From Alteromonas naphthalenivorans (GTDB lineage Bacteria; Pseudomonadota; Gammaproteobacteria; Enterobacterales; Alteromonadaceae): a stretch of DNA of 64,000 nucleotides. Within the stretch, counting starts at the first letter, position 1. Each line of letters opens with the position of its first letter. A program made the translations under genes and the position numbers. The notes beneath the pieces were generated by a model that worked only from the letters and a program-made list of their open reading frames with translations, searched no databases and had not been told where the DNA came from. The stretch lies in assembly GCF_000213655.1 (NCBI RefSeq), contig NC_015554.1, positions 310,001-374,000 on the forward strand. Direction: 5' to 3'. This document shows positions 24,188-32,606 of this stretch, in pieces.

Positions 24188-25768
24188 TTATTCAGAACCT
24201 GCAATAGGTGTTTTAAGGTAAGGGAACGACGCATCTGTCATGCTTGCATCAATTGGCGCACCATCAGTGAATGGAACATTACCTACACTGGCATCTTCTT
24301 CTGTACATAACCCAAGAGCAGTATCTTCACCATTCACTGGAATGGGGTAACATAATCGGCCCATCACAACACGAAGGGCAATATCTACCACATCATCGCC
24401 AGGTCTTCTTCCGTTCGGGAAGCCCGCTAAATCGTCGCCTGCTACACCGAATGCAGATTGGTCGGCTGCAGGTGTTGCTGGAATGCCTGTATTTAAGCGA
24501 AGCATTTCAGACGCCGTTACCGTTGCCTGTTGGTTAACGCCAGGGAAGCCTGTTAAGAACGCAGCAACTAAATCATTTCTTGGGAAATTAGTTGGCGCTA
24601 ACGTTTCTATTGATGTGCCTAACGTTGTGTTTACTGCATCTTTAAACAAGATGTTTAGTAATTCTGGTAGTGCAGGGTGAGTAACATAATCAGCGAACTG
24701 GCCGTCATCACTTGGGTGGGCACTAGAGAAGGTATCTTTATCGCCAATACCGATAACCAGTTCGTTAACTAATGGGCTACCTAAACGAGATACTTGCGTC
24801 ATTGCACCGCCATTAACTTCTGGCGAATCAAAGGTAGCATCAGGGTTTAGGATACGTGCTTGTGGAAGGCTGGCTGTTGTCCAACTGCCCACTACGCCAT
24901 TACCGTCGCCCGTAACACACGCTGATGGTACTTCTACAGAAATCGAAGTCACATTTTTATCTGCCAAGTCATCGTTGTCATCACTTTGCGTAATGCCGCC
25001 TGGGAAGCCATCGCCGTCTCCAGCGCCGGGTGAGCTGTCGCCTTCAACGGGCACATAATTCACCAAGTCGAAGGTTTTACCTAGGTTTACTACAAACGGG
25101 TCTTTACGTTGGCCTACAAATACCTTTGCCATGTCGTCACAGCCTGGTATTGAAAACGAATAAATAAAACTTTCAGCATAACGTGCGTATTCTGCTTCGC
25201 TGGTAAAGGTTTTATTACCAATGTAATCAAGTGGTTTGGTAAACATATCACCTGCACTTGGCGTCAGCGTAGTACGCTCGCCGCTTTGCATGTCGCCCGA
25301 TACCATTGTTAAGCTATACATTTCTGAGAAGTTGGCTGCACTTTGATCGTCAGCACTAACAGGGCCAATGTTCTTTAATGGCACTTTCACCATTTTTTCT
25401 TCGCCGGCTGCGCCAATAGGTAATGCAATGCCTTCGTTTTCAGCGGCAAGCATAGATTGAAACTCAAAAACGAAACTAATGTCTTCAACTGCATCGCCAT
25501 CGCTGTCGATATGAATAGTATATTGCGCGTTTGGATCCATGGCGAAATAATTAGGGCCGCCATAGGCATCTTGCAGTGGAATGTAATTTGCGATGAAAGT
25601 AACGTAGCCCTCACGCCCTTCTTCGTAGCTATTAAATGCGTAAAAGTCGGTACTGTCTAAAGCTGGATGACGTGTAATGTTAGGCGCTTCTCGGTGACTT
25701 GAAGCCACTGCGCCTGCGGCAATAAGTGCGCAAGAAACTGCAACTACTGAACGTTTAATCGAAATCAT
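24188..25768 (-). CDS. DUF4331 domain protein, exported
   Basis: A 526-residue protein from the ATG at 25768, with a signal peptide cut near AVA-SSHREAP. The opening SSHREAPNITRHPALDSTDFYAF is the hallmark of the DUF4331 family (read as two pieces, SSHREAPNI and DSTDFYAF). Acidic calcium-like loops (IDSDGDAVEDISF, GDGDGFPGG) are present. It heads a four-gene operon with a cadherin-like lipoprotein, a TPR protein and HupE, and has a candidate ECF promoter upstream. The family's biochemical role is unknown; the EF-hand-like loops and HupE point to metal. Confidence 0.88.
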   Translation of the reverse strand: MISIKRSVVAVSCALIAAGAVASSHREAPNITRHPALDSTDFYAFNSYEEGREGYVTFIANYIPLQDAYGGPNYFAMDPNAQYTIHIDSDGDAVEDISFVFEFQSMLAAENEGIALPIGAAGEEKMVKVPLKNIGPVSADDQSAANFSEMYSLTMVSGDMQSGERTTLTPSAGDMFTKPLDYIGNKTFTSEAEYARYAESFIYSFSIPGCDDMAKVFVGQRKDPFVVNLGKTFDLVNYVPVEGDSSPGAGDGDGFPGGITQSDDNDDLADKNVTSISVEVPSACVTGDGNGVVGSWTTASLPQARILNPDATFDSPEVNGGAMTQVSRLGSPLVNELVIGIGDKDTFSSAHPSDDGQFADYVTHPALPELLNILFKDAVNTTLGTSIETLAPTNFPRNDLVAAFLTGFPGVNQQATVTASEMLRLNTGIPATPAADQSAFGVAGDDLAGFPNGRRPGDDVVDIALRVVMGRLCYPIPVNGEDTALGLCTEEDASVGNVPFTDGAPIDASMTDASFPYLKTPIAGSE

Positions 25769-25801
25769 ATTATGTCTCTTAGTGAGTGAGTTCATAAAGC
25801 C

Positions 25802-25829
25802 AAACGATTCGGATGTGCAGTTGGATGCA
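25802..25829 (-). promoter_or_regulatory. Candidate ECF promoter of DUF4331 operon
   Basis: On the minus strand TGCATC (25829-25824), 17 bases, then CGTTT (25806-25802). The same pair with the same spacing lies upstream of the neighbouring ECF sigma gene (27310-27283). The flanks also agree (TTTTGCATCyAAyT). This suggests the sigma factor directs both units. Confidence 0.65.
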
Positions 25830-25869
25830 AAATAATTTACTTTTTTTTAAAATATTTTTTTCAAACACT

Positions 25870-25894
25870 AAAAAGCCGGCTTGAATGCCGGCTT
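25870..25894 (-). terminator. Terminator after anti-sigma gene
   Basis: Stem AAGCCGGC (25873-25880)/GCCGGCTT (25887-25894), with a T-run on the minus strand. It separates the sigma/anti-sigma transcript from the DUF4331 operon. Confidence 0.75.
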
Positions 25895-25926
25895 TCAAAA
25901 GTACTTTTTTAGAAATGTCTTCTCTA

Positions 25927-26628
25927 TTACACAGAAACCAGCGGCGCTATATATAACACTTCAGTAGGTGCGCCGGTTTTTGAGCCGCCTGGCGCTTCTA
26001 AGCTTACGGCTAGTGCCGCGATGCTACCGTTGAGTAATATGGCATTAGTAGCAAAGTGCTCAAAGCCCGATTCAGGCAACAAGCCCAATGAAATAGGCGC
26101 TTCTCCATTTTCAGGTACCATCCATAGCTCGTAGTCTTTATCGGTCGTAGCAGCAAATGCACTGGTCACTTTTACATCCATAGTGGATTCAGAAATCTCT
26201 ATTACCCATAACGGCGCATTGTCGGCGTTATTAAACACCGCAACATGTGAAATTTCTTCGTCGGCTACTGGCATCATCACGACGAGAAGTACCGCAAATA
26301 TCATTGCAGCAGCGGTAGACAGAAAGGAGAGATAACGCCATCTAGCCTGCTTTGCTTGTTCAAATTCAACAACGTTCGACACTGGTTTTGTTGAATTGCC
26401 ATGATCAAGACGATGCTGAATTTGTTCCCACACCGCATGGGGAGGCTCTACAGGGGTAATACCGTCAGAAAAGCCTACCAAGTATTCTTCCCATTTGGCG
26501 GTAGTTTCACCTACGATTTGGTACTGCATCAATAATTTTTGATAGCGCAGACGTGCTTTGCCACGCAAGGTACCCACCACATACTCGGCCGCGAGTGCGT
26601 TTAACCGTTCTTCTTTCAAATAATTCAT
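25927..26628 (-). CDS. Anti-sigma factor, RskA/SigK-inhibitor type
   Basis: A 233-residue protein. It starts at the ATG at 26628, whose ATGA overlaps the sigma stop. The N-terminal cytoplasmic domain (LAAEYVVGTLRGKARLRYQKL) is the fold of RskA-type anti-sigma factors. One membrane helix (about 90-110) follows, then a periplasmic domain with the family pattern ...YELWMVPENGEAPISLGLLP. No zinc motif. It should hold the partner sigma factor until a periplasmic signal arrives. Confidence 0.88.
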   Translation of the reverse strand: MNYLKEERLNALAAEYVVGTLRGKARLRYQKLLMQYQIVGETTAKWEEYLVGFSDGITPVEPPHAVWEQIQHRLDHGNSTKPVSNVVEFEQAKQARWRYLSFLSTAAAMIFAVLLVVMMPVADEEISHVAVFNNADNAPLWVIEISESTMDVKVTSAFAATTDKDYELWMVPENGEAPISLGLLPESGFEHFATNAILLNGSIAALAVSLEAPGGSKTGAPTEVLYIAPLVSV

Positions 26629-27158
26629 AATGACAAACACCTTTGCAAGCTTTGAAGGCCACGTCTAATCCAGCTTTTGATAGTGCCCAGAGGCGACGAC
26701 AAATGGTTCACAACTTCTTGATGGGAAAGTCCGTTTACATACGCTAACTGTATTGCTTGGCGTTGGGAGTGGTCCAATTCATCCAAGCATTCCGCTAATT
26801 TATCTTGCTCGGTATTCATCCGAACGGGGGTAGAAGACTCATCCAATTGAGGCGCTTCGTTATCTAGTGATACTTCATTTCTCACATTGTGATAGCGCAT
26901 CAAATCTAATGCACGGTAGCGAGCAATACTGACCATCCAAGTCAGCACAGTACCTTTACCTCTTTGGTAACTGCCTGCGTTATGCCATATTTTGATAAAA
27001 GCATCTTGGGTAGCTTCGTCGGCCAGTTCCGGCCGCTTCAAAAGCTTTAACACCACAGCATACAGTTGAGGGCTAGTTAATTTATATAGCTCAGCAAAAG
27101 CGGCTTTATTGCCATTCGCTGTTTCACACAGTAGGGGAAACAAGGTTTCATGTTCCAT
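26625..27158 (-). CDS. ECF sigma factor, SigK-like
   Basis: A 177-residue ECF sigma factor. Region 2 includes RPELADEATQDAFIKIW and RYRALDLMRY; region 4 has the intact helix-turn-helix LSHQEVVNHLSSPLGTIKSW. It is translationally coupled to the RskA-like anti-sigma gene. A promoter-like element TGCATC-N17-CGTTT upstream, repeated ahead of the DUF4331 operon, suggests autoregulation. Compared with the sigma factor at 16-600, region 4 is complete. Confidence 0.92.
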   Translation of the reverse strand: MEHETLFPLLCETANGNKAAFAELYKLTSPQLYAVVLKLLKRPELADEATQDAFIKIWHNAGSYQRGKGTVLTWMVSIARYRALDLMRYHNVRNEVSLDNEAPQLDESSTPVRMNTEQDKLAECLDELDHSQRQAIQLAYVNGLSHQEVVNHLSSPLGTIKSWIRRGLQSLQRCLSL

Positions 27159-27481
27159 AAAGTATCCTTCTTTACCGAGCCATACATGGCATTTAGAAAT
27201 TAAATGGCCTTAAGCTTCGGAACTCTGATCAGGGCATAGACACAAGAATTTTTCGATCGATTGTTTGTGTTTACATGTTATTAAACGTTTGCCGTCTGTA
27301 ATTAGATGCAAAAAGTATAAATATTCTTTGTGCTCTACACCTTACACGCTATTTCTAACCGGTTATAGCTTAGCAATTCACAATACTAAGTATTAAAACT
27401 AGCCCTGTTTCCGTATCGGTTATTTATGCCTTGTCAGGGTTGTGGCACACTAGCGCGGTATTGAACTGTATCGGAAGTATT
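27159..27481. other. Divergent intergenic region, sigma and RDD genes
   Basis: This 323-base AT-rich region contains the candidate ECF promoter (27283-27310) and, further on, the leader of the RDD gene. No other gene, repeat or terminator is seen. Confidence 0.6.
27283..27310 (-). promoter_or_regulatory. Candidate autoregulated promoter of sigma gene
   Basis: Minus strand TGCATC (27310-27305), 17 bases, CGTTT (27287-27283), identical in elements and spacing to the one before the DUF4331 gene. It lies about 125 bases before the sigma ATG. Confidence 0.65.
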
Positions 27482-28066
27482 TTGAACAAAAGTCACAACA
27501 AAGCGTCACGTGCTGCACGCAATGCAAAAAAAGCGAATAAGCGTGAAAAACTCACCGAAAATGAAGCTGTCGAGTTAACCTCTTCTTCTGAACGTGCAGG
27601 GTTTATTCGTCGTTTAGCTGCCATGATTTACGATACATTAGTTGCCGTTGCGGTGGGGATGTGTGCTGCTATGGTGGTAATAGTGACGCTTATTGTGTTG
27701 CTTTCAAATGGTATATTGGATTTGCAAGGCTACGAGCAGCCCGCTGAATTAATTCAAGCATCTACTGGGTATAAGTTACTGATTCAAGTATGGGTTGGTT
27801 TGTGGGTGGTTGGTTTCTTTTTATGGTTTTGGAAGCGAGGTGGGCAAACCTTGGGAATGCGTGCATGGAGACTTCGTATTTTCAGCACCGTAGATGCACC
27901 TATGACATGGCCGCGATTGCTTATTCGTTTGGTGGCCTCACTAGGTGGCTTAGGTACGCTATTGGTGCTGTTTGATTTTAAGCACAAGCAGTCATTGCAA
28001 GATAGATTGGCGCAAACCCAAGTGCTCAAATTGACTAAAGAAAGTAACGATCATAAAAGCTGGTAA
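27482..28066 (+). CDS. RDD-family membrane protein
   Basis: A 194-residue protein if started at TTG 27482 (GGAAG just upstream gives N-terminus LNKSHNKASRAARNAKKANK); an upstream TTG at 27431 is also possible. The RDD domain begins at GFIRRLAAMIYDTLVAVAV, followed by a second helix (WVGLWVVGFFLWFW) and KRGGQTLGMRAWRLRI, then a third helix. A basic N-terminal tail precedes it. RDD proteins are small membrane proteins of uncertain role, some linked to ion or compatible-solute transport. Terminator follows. Confidence 0.85.
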   Translation: MNKSHNKASRAARNAKKANKREKLTENEAVELTSSSERAGFIRRLAAMIYDTLVAVAVGMCAAMVVIVTLIVLLSNGILDLQGYEQPAELIQASTGYKLLIQVWVGLWVVGFFLWFWKRGGQTLGMRAWRLRIFSTVDAPMTWPRLLIRLVASLGGLGTLLVLFDFKHKQSLQDRLAQTQVLKLTKESNDHKSW

Positions 28067-28090
28067 GCAAAAGCGCTAATACCAATAAGA

Positions 28091-28116
28091 AAGGGAAGCT
28101 AAGCTTCCCTTTTTTG
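28091..28116 (+). terminator. Terminator after RDD gene
   Basis: Arms AAGGGAAGCT and AAGCTTCCCTT (28091-28111) form a tight hairpin followed by T-run. Confidence 0.8.
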
Positions 28117-28205
28117 TATCCAGTGTTGAAGCGGCAGAGCCTAGTGCGTCTGAAGATTCAACCAAACGCTTAATTCAAGCGACTCAATAGATGACTCAAA
28201 ATACG

Positions 28206-29267
28206 CTACTTTCTCAGCATGATGGCGGCGATGGCCGCGAACAATAAGCTGGGAAGTAAAGCGCCTAAAAACGGTGGAATTTGATATACCAAGCTAAGTG
28301 GGCCAAACACTTCATTTAAAATGAAGAAGCCAAAGCCGGTCAGTACGCCCATGATCACCCGGGCACCCATAGTAACACTGCGCAGCGGGCCAAAGATGAA
28401 CGACAAGGCCATTAATAGCATTACCCCTACCGACACAGGTTGTAATATTTTGCGCCACAGTGCCAATTCGTAGCGTGATGGATCTTGTCCGTTATTGGCT
28501 AAGTAGCCCACATAGTCTAGCAAACCAGAAATAGATAGAGCTTCAGGTTTTACGGCAACAATACCCAACTTATCTGGCGTTAATGTCGAGTTCCATTGCA
28601 TACTTTTTTCGTTATCTAACGTTACCGCGGTTTCACTAAAACGCGTAACGTCCACATCACTTAAACGCCACTCACTGCCATCGAAATTACCCGATTTAGC
28701 ATAGGTAATACTTTCAAGTGAAAGGTCGTCGTTAAAATCAAAAATATTAATATCTTTTAGTGAATCACGACTTAACACTTCGCCAATACTCACGAAGTGT
28801 TCGCCATCTTTAGCCCAAACCAATTGCTCTGAAGAGAATAAGCTTCCGCCTGAAATGGCCTCTGTGCGAATTTCTTTGGCTTTAGATTCACTGAAGGGGG
28901 TGACCCATTCACCCACAGCCATGACCAATAGAATCATGATAGTGGCAGACTTCATGGTAGAGACAATTATGTTCCATCTACTCATGCCTGCTGCTTGCAT
29001 AACAACAAGCTCACTGTTGCTGGCAAGTACACCCATACCGATTAACCCGCCCAGAAGGGTTGCCATGGGGAAAAACTGTTCTAAATCTCTTGGTAAGCTA
29101 AGCACGACATAAAGGAACGCCACCATCATGTCGTAGTCGCCTTCACCCACTTTACGCAGTTGCTCTACGAATTTAATCAGTGCGCTTAAGCCAATAAGGA
29201 CCGATAGAGTAACAGTTACCGTACCTAACAGCGTGCGAGCAATATATAAATCGAGGATTTTAAACAT
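28206..29267 (-). CDS. lptG: LPS export permease LptG
   Basis: A 353-residue protein of the YjgP/YjgQ family with six membrane helices: an N-terminal block opening with DLYIARTLLGTVTVTLSVLIG and a C-terminal block LFAAIAAIMLRK, around a periplasmic jelly-roll of about 130-240 (ISGGSLFSSEQLVWAKDGEH). With LptF and the ATPase LptB2 it forms the inner-membrane ABC transporter that extracts lipopolysaccharide for the Lpt bridge. Directly follows lptF with no gap, as in other gammaproteobacteria. Confidence 0.95.
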   Translation of the reverse strand: MFKILDLYIARTLLGTVTVTLSVLIGLSALIKFVEQLRKVGEGDYDMMVAFLYVVLSLPRDLEQFFPMATLLGGLIGMGVLASNSELVVMQAAGMSRWNIIVSTMKSATIMILLVMAVGEWVTPFSESKAKEIRTEAISGGSLFSSEQLVWAKDGEHFVSIGEVLSRDSLKDINIFDFNDDLSLESITYAKSGNFDGSEWRLSDVDVTRFSETAVTLDNEKSMQWNSTLTPDKLGIVAVKPEALSISGLLDYVGYLANNGQDPSRYELALWRKILQPVSVGVMLLMALSFIFGPLRSVTMGARVIMGVLTGFGFFILNEVFGPLSLVYQIPPFLGALLPSLLFAAIAAIMLRK

Positions 29268-30368
29268 CTATTTTTTCCCCAATATCCAGGCCCTAAATTG
29301 GGTACCTGTTTTTCTGTCTCGCACAATCAAGGCAACACCAATTATCAGCATGATGGTATGCACCCACCACAACCCAAGTTGAGGGGGGATTTTGCCGTCT
29401 TCTAATACCCGTCTGCTGGCTAATAACAATAAGAAGTAGCCAAGATAGAGCAGTATAGCCGGAAACATTTTTCCAAATCGGCCTTGGCGGGGATCTACCG
29501 CGCTCAATGGCACCGCAATAAGAATCAAGAAGGGCAGTGAAAGAGGAATAGCGATACGCCATTGTAACTCTGCACGGGCTTCTATCGATTCGTCACCCCA
29601 TAATTCAGTAGTAGGTAAAACGCTAACCTTGCGTCTTGCTTCCTCTGCAGGCTTATCTGCTATTTGAATTTGGTATTCATCGAATTCTACCTTGCGGTAG
29701 CTTTTTTGCGACTGCTGACCTTCGTACTGCACCCCTTGTTTTAACACCAAGTTTCGGGTGCCATCAGGGTTACTGGCTACTTGCCCTGTTTGCGCGTAAA
29801 CCACTTGAACCTGATTTTCACCATTTTCAGTTTTATTTTGCGATAAAAACACGCGGCGCAATTGGTCGTCCGTATCAATGTCGTGAACAAAAATAACCGC
29901 TTTGGCATTACCGGTTTGTTGGAATCGACCAGGAATAATGGCAGAAAGGCCAGCTTCGTTTCGGGCTTTTTCCCTAAGTTGGTACTCGTTTTCAGCCGCC
30001 ATAGGGGCAAAATAGAGGGTAATCGCCCCCGTAACTATCATAATGAGTACTGAGAGAAACAACATCACTCGGGTGATGTACCACTCACTGATACCGCATG
30101 CGCGCATGACAGTCATTTCGCTGTCTACATACAGTCGCCCATGGGCCAGCATAATGCCTAAATAAGCGCTTATAGGCAGCACGAGTGATGCGAGAATAGG
30201 GGCGTATAGCCCAAGAAAGCCAAGTACTAGTCCTGCTGGTATATCGCCGTCTGAGGCATCACCAAGTACACGTACAAATCTAAGGGTGACAAATATCGCC
30301 ATTAGAATGAAAAATATGGCTAACTGAGACTTAAGGGTTTCCTTAAGCAAATAGCGGAATATCAACAT
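29268..30368 (-). CDS. lptF: LPS export permease LptF
   Basis: A 366-residue partner of LptG. N-terminus MLIFRYLLKETLKSQLAIFF is typical; GLYAPILASLVLPISAYLGI and MTVMRACGISEWYI are family motifs in the first membrane block, and the periplasmic domain (about 130-260) holds LSAIIPGRFQQTGNAKAVIF. First gene of the lptF-lptG pair, divergent from pepA, the order found in E. coli. Essential for outer-membrane LPS supply. Confidence 0.95.
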   Translation of the reverse strand: MLIFRYLLKETLKSQLAIFFILMAIFVTLRFVRVLGDASDGDIPAGLVLGFLGLYAPILASLVLPISAYLGIMLAHGRLYVDSEMTVMRACGISEWYITRVMLFLSVLIMIVTGAITLYFAPMAAENEYQLREKARNEAGLSAIIPGRFQQTGNAKAVIFVHDIDTDDQLRRVFLSQNKTENGENQVQVVYAQTGQVASNPDGTRNLVLKQGVQYEGQQSQKSYRKVEFDEYQIQIADKPAEEARRKVSVLPTTELWGDESIEARAELQWRIAIPLSLPFLILIAVPLSAVDPRQGRFGKMFPAILLYLGYFLLLLASRRVLEDGKIPPQLGLWWVHTIMLIIGVALIVRDRKTGTQFRAWILGKK

Positions 30369-30629
30369 CTCAGTCCTACCGGAAACTTTGGAATTTTAGT
30401 GAAAGAAACCACAATTTTGAGTAAACTTACCGTTTTTACAAGTTTTGCCTGCAATCATAAAATTAATTGCATGGTGTGGCGAAGCAAAATTGACATAATT
30501 TACGTCAACATTGAGTCATTCGCAGCTAGCATGCAAGTATGGCTGCGTATTAAAACATAAAGCAGCGCGAAACGTTATGTGAATTTAGTCAGCATGCAAA
30601 TCTTAAACGACGAAAAACGAGGTGATATC

Positions 30630-32135
30630 GTGGAGTTTAGTGTAAAAAGTGGCAGTCCGGAAAAACAACGCAGTGCCTGTATTGTTGTCGGGGTCTTCGA
30701 GCCGCGCCGCCTTACCGCGGTGGCTGAACAACTAGACGAAATCAGTGAAGGCTATATTAGCAACTTATTACGCCGCGGCGACCTAGAAGGTAAAGCCGGG
30801 CAAATGCTATTGCTGCACCATGTACCGAATGTACTGAGTGAGCGCGTATTACTAGTTGGTTGCGGAAAAGAGCGCGAACTTGATGAACGCCAATACAAGC
30901 AAATTATTGCCAAAACCATTACTACCCTGAACGAAACGGGCTCGATGGAAGCGGTGTGTTTCTTAACGGAATTACACGTTAAAGGTCGCGACACTTATTG
31001 GAAAGTGCGTCAAGCCGTAGAAGCTACCGAAGATTCTTTGTATACCTTCTTGCAACTTAAAACCAAGAAAGGTGAACCACGTCGTCCGTTGCGTAAAATC
31101 GTATTTAACGTACCTACACGTCGCGAACTCACCGTGGGTGAGCGTGCAGTAGAGCATGGGCTAGCCATTTCTCGCGGCGCCAAAGTTACCAAAGATGTGG
31201 CTAACATGCCGCCAAACATTTGTAACCCTGCTTACCTGTGGGAACAAGCCCAGTCTTTAGCCAGCCAGTACGACAGCGTGAGCGCTGAAGTTGTAGATGA
31301 AACCCAAATGGCTGAACTGGGCATGCAAGCCTATTTAGCCGTAGGCCGTGGTTCTGCAAACGAAAGTATGATGAGTATTATGCACCACCGTGGTGGTCCA
31401 GCCGATCAAGCACCTATTGTGCTGGTGGGTAAAGGGCTTACCTTCGACTCAGGTGGTATTTCAATTAAGCCTGGCGAAGCCATGGATGAGATGAAATATG
31501 ACATGGGCGGTGCAGCTGGTGTGCTAGGTACTATGCACACAATTGCAGCGCTAAACCTGCCTATAAACATTATTGGTGTGCTAGCCGGCTGTGAAAACAT
31601 GCCAGATGGTACGGCTTATCGCCCAGGTGATATCTTAACCACCATGTCGGGGCAAACGGTTGAAGTATTAAATACGGATGCAGAAGGACGCTTGGTACTG
31701 TGTGATGCGTTAACCTACGTTGAGCGCTACGAGCCTGAGCTGGTGATTGACGTGGCTACCTTAACCGGTGCCGTCATTATCGCGCTTGGCCACCATGCAA
31801 CCGGTGTAATGAGCACACATAACCCGCTTGCCCATGAACTGCTAAATGCATCTGAACAAAGTTCAGATCGCGCATGGCGTTTGCCAGTGTGGGATGATTA
31901 CCAAGAACAGCTTGAAAGCCCGTTTGCTGATATGACTAACTTAGGTGGTCGTCCGGCAGGCAGTATAACGGCAGCGTGTTTCTTGTCTCGTTTCACCAAG
32001 AAATATAATTGGGCGCACTTAGATATTGCCGGTACTGCATGGCGCAGTGGCAAGAACAAAGGTGCAACAGGGCGACCTGTTCCTATGTTATCGCAGTTCT
32101 TAATGAACCGCGCTGGCACCAAGTTAGAGGACTAA
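30630..32135 (+). CDS. pepA: Leucyl aminopeptidase PepA
   Basis: A 501-residue M17 aminopeptidase nearly collinear with E. coli PepA. I start it at GTG 30630 ([15 protein letters not shown] follows, as in E. coli) with GAGG seven bases ahead; the frame is open from GTG 30579. Metal/active-site motifs KGLTFDSGG and NTDAEGRL are intact. It removes N-terminal residues in the cytosol and, in E. coli, also binds DNA as a regulator and Xer accessory factor. Followed by holC and valS in the conserved order. Confidence 0.95.
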   Translation: MEFSVKSGSPEKQRSACIVVGVFEPRRLTAVAEQLDEISEGYISNLLRRGDLEGKAGQMLLLHHVPNVLSERVLLVGCGKERELDERQYKQIIAKTITTLNETGSMEAVCFLTELHVKGRDTYWKVRQAVEATEDSLYTFLQLKTKKGEPRRPLRKIVFNVPTRRELTVGERAVEHGLAISRGAKVTKDVANMPPNICNPAYLWEQAQSLASQYDSVSAEVVDETQMAELGMQAYLAVGRGSANESMMSIMHHRGGPADQAPIVLVGKGLTFDSGGISIKPGEAMDEMKYDMGGAAGVLGTMHTIAALNLPINIIGVLAGCENMPDGTAYRPGDILTTMSGQTVEVLNTDAEGRLVLCDALTYVERYEPELVIDVATLTGAVIIALGHHATGVMSTHNPLAHELLNASEQSSDRAWRLPVWDDYQEQLESPFADMTNLGGRPAGSITAACFLSRFTKKYNWAHLDIAGTAWRSGKNKGATGRPVPMLSQFLMNRAGTKLED

Positions 32136-32141
32136 CGCACG

Positions 32142-32567
32142 ATGCCTCAAGTCGTGTTTTATCAACTGAGCGCAGGCGACACCAGTGTGGCGTCTCGCGC
32201 GAGCGAACTTATTGCAGATGCTTTTGCCAACAAGCAAAAGATAAGCGTGTTATGCGATACGCAAAAGCAAGCCGAAGAAGTTGATGAATTTTTATGGCAA
32301 TTGCCAGCCAATCGCTTTGTACCCCACAACCTATATGGTGAAGGGCCACAAAGCGGCACACCGGTGGAAATTTGTTGGCAACCCGAGCAGGTTGCCCGCC
32401 GTCAAATGGTGGTTAACGTTGGTTCGGGCATGGTGCCTTCGCCAAATCAACATCGCCAAATTATCGATTTTGTTCCCGTAGATGACGAAGCCAAACAGGC
32501 TGCGCGGGTGCGATATAAGAACTACCAGCAAGCCGGATGTAATATGCAGTTTAAGAAAACTGCATAG
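32142..32567 (+). CDS. holC: DNA polymerase III chi subunit HolC
   Basis: A 141-residue protein with the chi subunit layout: VVFYQLSAGDTSVASRASEL at the start, then VLCDTQKQAEEVDEFLWQLP and FVPHNLYGEGPQSGTPVEI. Chi links the clamp loader (via psi) to SSB at the replication fork. It starts six bases after pepA, and valS follows by 39 bases; this trio is conserved in gammaproteobacteria. Confidence 0.93.
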   Translation: MPQVVFYQLSAGDTSVASRASELIADAFANKQKISVLCDTQKQAEEVDEFLWQLPANRFVPHNLYGEGPQSGTPVEICWQPEQVARRQMVVNVGSGMVPSPNQHRQIIDFVPVDDEAKQAARVRYKNYQQAGCNMQFKKTA

Positions 32568-32606
32568 TGAGCACATCAGAATCGGGCTTCACAACGAGAG
32601 TAAGTA

